The notes under the pieces: model-generated
Database searches by the model: none
Seen by the model: only the letters and a program-made list of their open reading frames with translations
What the model was told of the DNA's origin: nothing
Assembly: GCA_936450465.1 (NCBI GenBank)
Contig: OW388305.1
Span: 40,376,687 to 40,440,686, forward strand
Origin: Gibbula magus
Taxonomy: Eukaryota; Mollusca; Gastropoda; Trochida; Trochidae
Reading direction: 5' to 3'
Length of the DNA: 64,000 bases
Position numbers and translations under genes: made by a program
Shown: one piece after another, positions 58,320 to 64,000 of the stretch
Layout of the letters: the number at the start of each line of letters is the position of its first letter
How positions within the stretch are numbered: position 1 is the stretch's first letter

Positions 58320-60290
58320 GTAAGATGCTGTGACGACATAGAAAGTGCTATACTTTACACCATTAGCTTAAGTTAAGCTCTCAACTCGTCTTATCAGGGT
58401 CAATCAAACATCTACTTAGAGATCTGTTAAGATCCTTTTAATGGATGAATATATCTGTCCAGCGTCATTTATTTCCGTAAACTTGACACGGGCATTAAAA
58501 CATCTATAGACTGTGTAAAGCTTAGTGGCATAATGGTCGAATGGGACTCTACATTTAGACAAGTGGACGGGTTCTGTCCAGCGTTTATTACTTGGCTTAT
58601 CATTTCATAATATTATGATAAATCTCTTTGCTGAAGTAATATTTCCAGACTCATTGTTCTTAAAAGCCATTCATCTCATTAACTCAAATGTTATAAAAAC
58701 CATGCCAGTGGTATGGTTTTATTTGATTATTTCATCCGTCAGATTCCCCAAAACTCATCTTGATAGATAATACTTCAATTCAGGGTTTCCAAGTGACCAC
58801 TGAAATCATTTTGTCTCATTAGCTGCCACTGACCTTAAAGACACTAAATCCATCAAATTATGCAGGAATTTGCATTGCTTCCAAGTGCATCTCCAATCAT
58901 GTCACTTGGCATAGGCTTACTCTAGTGTCAGTCCTTTGTAGAAGGGCACGCCTTCATCCCCAAAATAGAGACTCACATCTGTATACAAGATGGTCCTAAG
59001 CCGGATTAATTGACAACTTAAGCTGTCACTTTAGAACTACCTCACGATAAGCTCTAGGAGTGTACAATTCAAATAATTTGCATAACAGCATGGCGGCGAC
59101 TGTGTAAACCATGTCAAAGTAAGACTGTGGAAGACCAAGTCCCTATATAAGACTTTCTAAGTAATCCTAATTCTTGAAAGCATCACAGTGATAATTTCTT
59201 TTGTTCTACAGTAAGGGTATCCTTTCGACGTAAACAGTTAGACATCGTCTCTGCGAAACTTCTGTTTCTGTTGCAAGATGGTGCCTAAACCAGAGTATAC
59301 AGTTCTGACCATAAATATGTCCTGGGTTAATCAACAAATCAGGCTTTCTCCTCAAAATACTTCAGAACATCAACTGTGTCACTATTCAGAATAACCGATT
59401 TAAATAATTGAAAGCCTAAGTGCCAATTCTAAGTACAATGACACAGTGGCGGTTTCAAAGGCTAATCACCCATTATTTTTGCTCATTAGCATCTCGAGGT
59501 ACTCGATTACCACTACAGTGATGTACATGTTGTCAAGTGAGTTTCACCTAAGCCATACATTGTGCAGAACCATCCTAGGAAGGCTATATTGGCTCTTATG
59601 CATAGCGGTCAGGGCGTAGTCTAATCACAACTAATCCCACTTCTACTTTGGGAGGTTTTCGATGGCCATTTCTGACGCTAGCAATGATGCTGACCAATAT
59701 TGACTATAACAAGAGTGTGGGGAAGTAAAATCTACACGATCCTCGCACAGGATGCTAGTAGCAGACCCTGATCCGCGCTAATCATCGCCCTCCTTGGCAG
59801 CCTCTTAAAGAAGCCCCTTGCACTGGTCAATATTCTACACTAACCATTCATACAATACCTTGCAAAAAATCCTGAAGGCTATGCGCTCCTACAAGATGTT
59901 CAGGACTAGTTTAATCAACGCAAATCATGGCTCCCCAATACCATCACAGATCTGCTCTGGTTTACTGTCCAACAGTCCGTATTCAGGCCATCCAAATGAC
60001 CCCCTCACGCCTGTCGTTGAAAAACCAGTTTCGTGTGTCCCAAGTCAATCGATGCGGTGCTGTGGGACTAGTGTTTGTGCGAGACGTGATTTGAAGAGGA
60101 ATAGCCCCAAAGTAGAGGACAAGTCGCTATACAAACACAATAGGTACCGTGCCAATCTATTTCAACACGTTTGGTAACTTTCCGCTGCAGATTTAGTTTG
60201 CCCTGAACAAATTTGCCTCGAGGTATTGGTTTGACTATTTGACCATTTACCCTCTCTAGTGTTATGCTTAAACAACTCATTTGCTGATGT
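58320..60290. other. Repeat-poor, somewhat GC-richer intronic block, no supported gene
   Basis: Almost 2 kb without microsatellites, MITEs or SINEs, which is unusual in this window. The longest frame (59818-60177, 119 codons, plus) has no recognisable domain, no splice context and overlaps a frame on the other strand. It could hold regulatory sequence or non-coding exons. Confidence 0.35.
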
Positions 60291-60714
60291 TCGTCACATA
60301 GAACTAGTTCATTAATTTGTCTTGTTTGTGTGTTATGTTCTTGTCATAGCGTATCGTTGTTACAAGTTTTTATACAAAAACCCTAGTTTAAATACATTAT
60401 TTTAATGTTACTGATAAAATTGAGTGAAATTCTCGTAATTGCAATGTCATTTTATGACCAGTATACTATACCTTTGGCTACCATTGTGTCAGTCAACATA
60501 TCCTCCTTTTATATGTTTGACAGTGGATATAGATGATTATATTACTGTTTCTTGGAAAGTTATGAAACTCCTGATAGACGTGCTGGTAATTATCTAGCAC
60601 ATATTGATTTTATTATGATATAAATCACATATTGTATTTCATGTTGCATATATACATTCGTCGATTGATAATCATAACATACGTTTTAACGCCTGATATC
60701 CTCTGCAAGCACTG

Positions 60715-60995
60715 CCAAATAGCGCTACATTATTACTACAATATTATTATTTGTACTCTCGGTGCCGCTACTAAGTTTCCGAGCAATTACATAGGTCTCT
60801 ACCTCCCGTGGTTAGGTACCCATTGAAACAGCTTTGCGTATGTGCAATGTGGAAGAAGTGCCTTGCCCAGGGGGACAACACAGTATGAGACCAAGGTCAC
60901 AATAGTTTTGTGTCTCCGCCGGGATTCGAACCCAGACCTTTGGCGTTATAGGCTAGCATGCTGCGCACTACACCACTATACTCCGCAACTGCAAA
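60715..60995 (-). mobile_element. SINE-2, copy 2, with tRNA-like head
   Basis: Minus strand: TGCGGAGTATAGTGGTGTAG, TGCGCAGCATGCTAGCC, B box GGGTTCGAATCCCGGCGG, then TTGTCCCCCTGGGCAAGGCA, CAATGGGTACCTAACCACGG, GCGGCACCGAGAGTACAAAT and TAGCGCT. The body matches 48440-48560. This copy shows that SINE-2 also has a tRNA-derived head. Confidence 0.72.
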
Positions 60996-61405
60996 TGCTG
61001 TCCTCCAGATGTCCCATCGTTGACCATTCAAGCTTTATCTCTTACGATCCTCGGCCAATTTCCGCCTAACGTTGTATGCCCTGCAGTTCAATATAAATGA
61101 AGACTAAAAAATCAATGACCTCGACCTTTCTCCACTTCGTCTCTGGACATTTGAGGAAGAGTTATGTTCAAAATTTCTCACGTGTACACAAACACTTCGT
61201 CACCTTATATAACTTGATGATGAGAGTAAGGCACATAACAAAACTAGAATTATTAATAATATATTGTTAGATGACAATCCTGTATGTTGTAAATCAAGAC
61301 AATTGTTTTGAAGGTGTTTCCTAAAAGATTCAAATTTGATTTGTTTTCTTTTTAAAATACTACAGAAGATCGTGATCATGCTTATTAGCCACATTAACTA
61401 GCTGT

Positions 61406-61755
61406 ATCACCTTTTTTAGCAAATTTTATTTTTCAGATTTCCCATTTATAATGATAGTTTATGTCATTTATATTAACGTTAGAATGTAAAATACCTTATT
61501 ACACAAACCAATTATCCGTAGTGGTAATATAACGGTGTTGCGTATAAAGCAAAAAATACATGGCGGCCATTCTAATCTGAACACCTCTTATTATTTCGAA
61601 TTACAAAAACGATTCCCGTTGCTTTACCGAACCATATACACTCATTTGTAACTTCACATTCCGAAGAGAGGAGGGTGTTTTACTATTGGTGTCATTATTT
61701 TTCAAATATTTCCTCAACTTATTTGAGTGAAAAAAATGTGCTACTGACCCTTTAA
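61406..61755 (-). mobile_element. MITE family I, copy 4 (older)
   Basis: Left end decayed (GCTGTATCACCTTTTTTAG); AGATTTCCCATTTATAATGA, ACATGGCGGCCATTCTAATC and TGTGCTACTGACCCTTTAA are intact in reversed order. 85 bp from copy 5, in opposite orientation. Confidence 0.8.
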
Positions 61756-61839
61756 TATTAGAGTTAACAACGTATACTGATCTAAGTATACGAGAGAGAT
61801 ACACTTGAAAGATTGGTGTGAATATTGCATGTACAAAGT

Positions 61840-62202
61840 TTAAAGGGGCAGTAGCACGTTTATTTGCTGAAATAAGTTGATGAAATGTATTTGAAAAATA
61901 ATGTCACTTATAGTAAACCATCCTTCTCTCTTCGGAAAATCAAGTTTAAAAATGAGTGTACATGGTTCCGAAAAGGTATGGGAATCGTTTTTGTCATTCG
62001 AAATAATAAATTGTGTTCACAATAAAATGGCCGCCATGCAATTTTTGCTTTATACGCAAAATCGTTATTGCCACTACGGATATTTGGTTTGTTTAATAAG
62101 ATGTTTTACCCTCTAAAGTAAATATAATAAACATAAACTATCATTATCAATGGGAAATTTGAAAACATAAAATTTGCAATAAACGTGCTACTGCCCCTTT
62201 AA
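61840..62202 (+). mobile_element. MITE family I, copy 5
   Basis: TTAAAGGGGCAGTAGCACGT to ACGTGCTACTGCCCCTTTAA; TTCACAATAAAATGGCCGCC in the middle. 363 bp. Confidence 0.93.
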
Positions 62203-62324
62203 GGATACACGACGATATGTTAGAAGCTTTGTATGTACACAAGGCATTCCGTGACAGACGGATATGTACTTGTGGATGGAATACAGCACGATATTTCTAA
62301 TGAGTTAATCAAATGCCTTGTACA

Positions 62325-62640
62325 TAGAGGATATCTGTTCCCTTGACACAGACCATTTTAATTTCAGGTTATACACATTAATCCTACTACCTTACAAGAT
62401 GATATAAACATGATATTGTCCAGGGAAACCATATATTTTATCTTATGTATGTAGTTTATGTTAAAATTGAATGATTTGAAGTGTGATTTTACGACGGTAA
62501 GCTGCCATCATGACGTCATAACATTGTCCAAATGACGTCATGGGAGTGGCGATAAAGTTTATCGCCGCTTCATGTAGTGACGATAAAGGTTATCGCCAAT
62601 ATATGATTAATAGAGGATATCTGATTTCCCATGATGAATA
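62325..62640. mobile_element. Dispersed repeat family G, copy 2
   Basis: GAGGATATCTGTTCCCTTGAC, CATGACGTCATAACATTGTC, AAATGACGTCATGGGAGTGG, CGATAAAGTTTATCG, AAAGGTTATCGCC, as at 42600-42925. Confidence 0.65.
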
Positions 62641-63270
62641 GCATGTTTATCTCTTTTAATTGAATAGAATAATTGAATGTTAGAATTTTGGATTTCAAAA
62701 TCATATCTTTTTATATGTATTAAAGTCAATACGTTGCGTGAATGTGTATGCGTGTGAACGCATTACTCGATAACATAAAGCTTTATCCTCAATTCATAAC
62801 CTGTATTTATATTGATGTCATGACCTTCAGCGGGTACACATGTACTTTGACATACTCGTAGATAACCAAATTCTAGAAACTAATGGAACACGATGATTGT
62901 GAAGTTTAATTGTCGGTTTTGTATTCGTGCTCTCGTCACGCGATTCTATATAAAATGGTTTGAAATTTGAAACATATTTTCCTATTATTCCTTCTAATTT
63001 GGCTTCTCGTTTTGTGTTTTACACCTGTTTTCTTGTGTCAGTCTAAAAACGGAAGCGTCCTTAAAAGGTCTAATTTATCCATCGATTGCAAACACATCAT
63101 TATTTTCTTCCCATGCCCAAAAAATAGGATAAAAAAAGAAACAATTCAAAGTAATAAGATTTTCTAAGAAGAGTAAATGTTGGATTTAGTAAGAAATTAC
63201 ATTTTTAGTAAATGTTTTTATTTGACGTTACCAAACAACTTGTTCTAACGTAACCACTACCAACAATTGA

Positions 63271-63674
63271 GGCGGCGGGATAGCGCAGTGGTTAGCGCGT
63301 ACGGCTTAAAATCCAAGAGGTCCGGGATTCGAATCCTGTCAGGGGCTTGGGAAATTTGTCTGCAGTAGAGAACTGTTCTACATGCAGTAAGGTCTGAGTG
63401 CATCATAACACTGATTTAAGCGCTGTATCAGCGGATACTCACAGGTTTCACGGCAATGTATAGTCTCAATAGTTTTGCAAGCTTTCTCCCTCCAATGATA
63501 TAGAAAATTCGTCGCAGTACCATCCATGGTTTGCTAGATCCAGCCGATGTGAGCAAGTTTCACCTCGTTTCATAGTCACAATAGTGTTGCGGGCTTTCTC
63601 CCTGCAATAATACCAGCCGTGATATAAGTGAAATACTCTTCAAAGCGGCGTTAAACCCCAACTCACCTCACCTT
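63271..63674 (+). mobile_element. SINE-1 copy with an internal duplication
   Basis: Head GGCGGGATAGCGCAGTGGTT and B box GGGATTCGAATCC, body TTGTCTGCAGTAGAGAACTG, tail GGCGTTAAACCCCAACTCACCTCACC. About 400 bp instead of about 290: the AGGTTTCACGGCAATGTATAG, CAATAGTTTTGCAAGCTTTC block recurs as AAGTTTCACC, CATAGTCACAATAGTGTTGC about 110 bp later. Confidence 0.88.
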
Positions 63675-63744
63675 CAACAGAGGAAAGTAGCAATCGATGG
63701 AAATATGATAAACATCAAGTGTAGAGAAAGGGTGTTTGTTAAAT

Positions 63745-63872
63745 ACCATACCATACCGTACCATACCATACCATACCATACCATACCATACCATACCATA
63801 CCATACCATACCATACCATACCATACCATACCAAACCATACCATACCATACCATACCATACCATACCATATA
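63745..63872. repeat. (CCATA)n pentanucleotide array
   Basis: About 25 units with single CCGTA and CCAAA variants. Frames reading HTIPY or MVWYG are artefacts. Confidence 0.97.
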
Positions 63873-64000
63873 TTTCAATTTAATTAATTACTTGCTTCCG
63901 TCATACATTGACATAAGCGATAACTCTCAGGATTACAGACACAACCTCAGGAAATTGAAATGGAATTTGGGAGTATTTAATATTGACGAAGAACCAGAAA

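Larger units (their letters stand above)
52381..64000 (+). other. First intron of the mGluR-like gene (open at right edge)
   Basis: No further exon with receptor homology was found on the plus strand, so intron 1 exceeds 11.6 kb. The region holds the repeats listed separately. Next expected sequence is the rest of the ligand-binding lobe starting with a phase-1 acceptor. Confidence 0.65.

Noticed and set aside
59818..60177. 119-codon plus-strand frame
   Set aside because: No recognisable domain, no splice signals that join it to another exon, overlapped by an opposite-strand frame of similar quality.
63663..63887. MVWYG / HTIPY repeat frames
   Set aside because: Artefact of the CCATA pentamer (period 5 gives a 5-residue repeat).

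Overview
The window looks like nuclear DNA from a marine gastropod, probably an alga-grazing vetigastropod of the abalone or top-shell kind. It is AT-rich, eukaryotic and almost entirely non-coding. Only two genes can be supported: a complete two-exon gene for a family PL14 alginate lyase, the brown-algal-polysaccharide enzyme of herbivorous gastropods, on the minus strand (18305-20326), and the first coding exon of a family C metabotropic-glutamate-receptor-like GPCR on the plus strand (51963-52380), whose remaining exons lie beyond the right edge. The species is inferred only from the PL14 enzyme and the style of the repeats.

Layout. 1-905: broken non-LTR retrotransposon reverse transcriptase running off the left edge. 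0.9-17 kb: MITEs, foldback elements and microsatellites, including a 772-bp terminal-inverted-repeat element with an exact 8-bp target duplication (9030-9801). 17.8-17.9 kb: a loop-free near-perfect palindrome. 18.3-20.3 kb: the PL14 gene, its only intron filled by two repeats. 20.5-25 kb: more MITEs, one split by a LINE fragment. 25.3-26.4 kb: a 1.2-kb ACT-type trinucleotide array. 26.5-51.5 kb: further MITEs, tRNA-headed SINEs, a GGTGA pentamer array grown from a SINE tail, a 31-bp minisatellite and a nested 1.5-kb element. 51.6-52.4 kb: leader and exon 1 of the receptor gene. 52.4-64 kb: its first intron (over 11.6 kb), with three local tandem satellites, a SINE, two MITEs and a repeat-poor, slightly GC-richer block at about 58.3-60.3 kb.

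The two genes have no evident functional link. The lyase would be a secreted digestive enzyme; the receptor exon encodes a signal peptide and the start of an extracellular ligand-binding domain in which two positions that bind the glutamate side chain in mGluR1 are replaced. Most of the remaining structure is transposon archaeology: several short TIR families share the core CAAAAGAAA and TA targets, two families share a TTAA-flanked end around GTAGCACG, and one SINE family recurs at least eight times. All repeat boundaries were read by eye and are approximate unless a target duplication is given.
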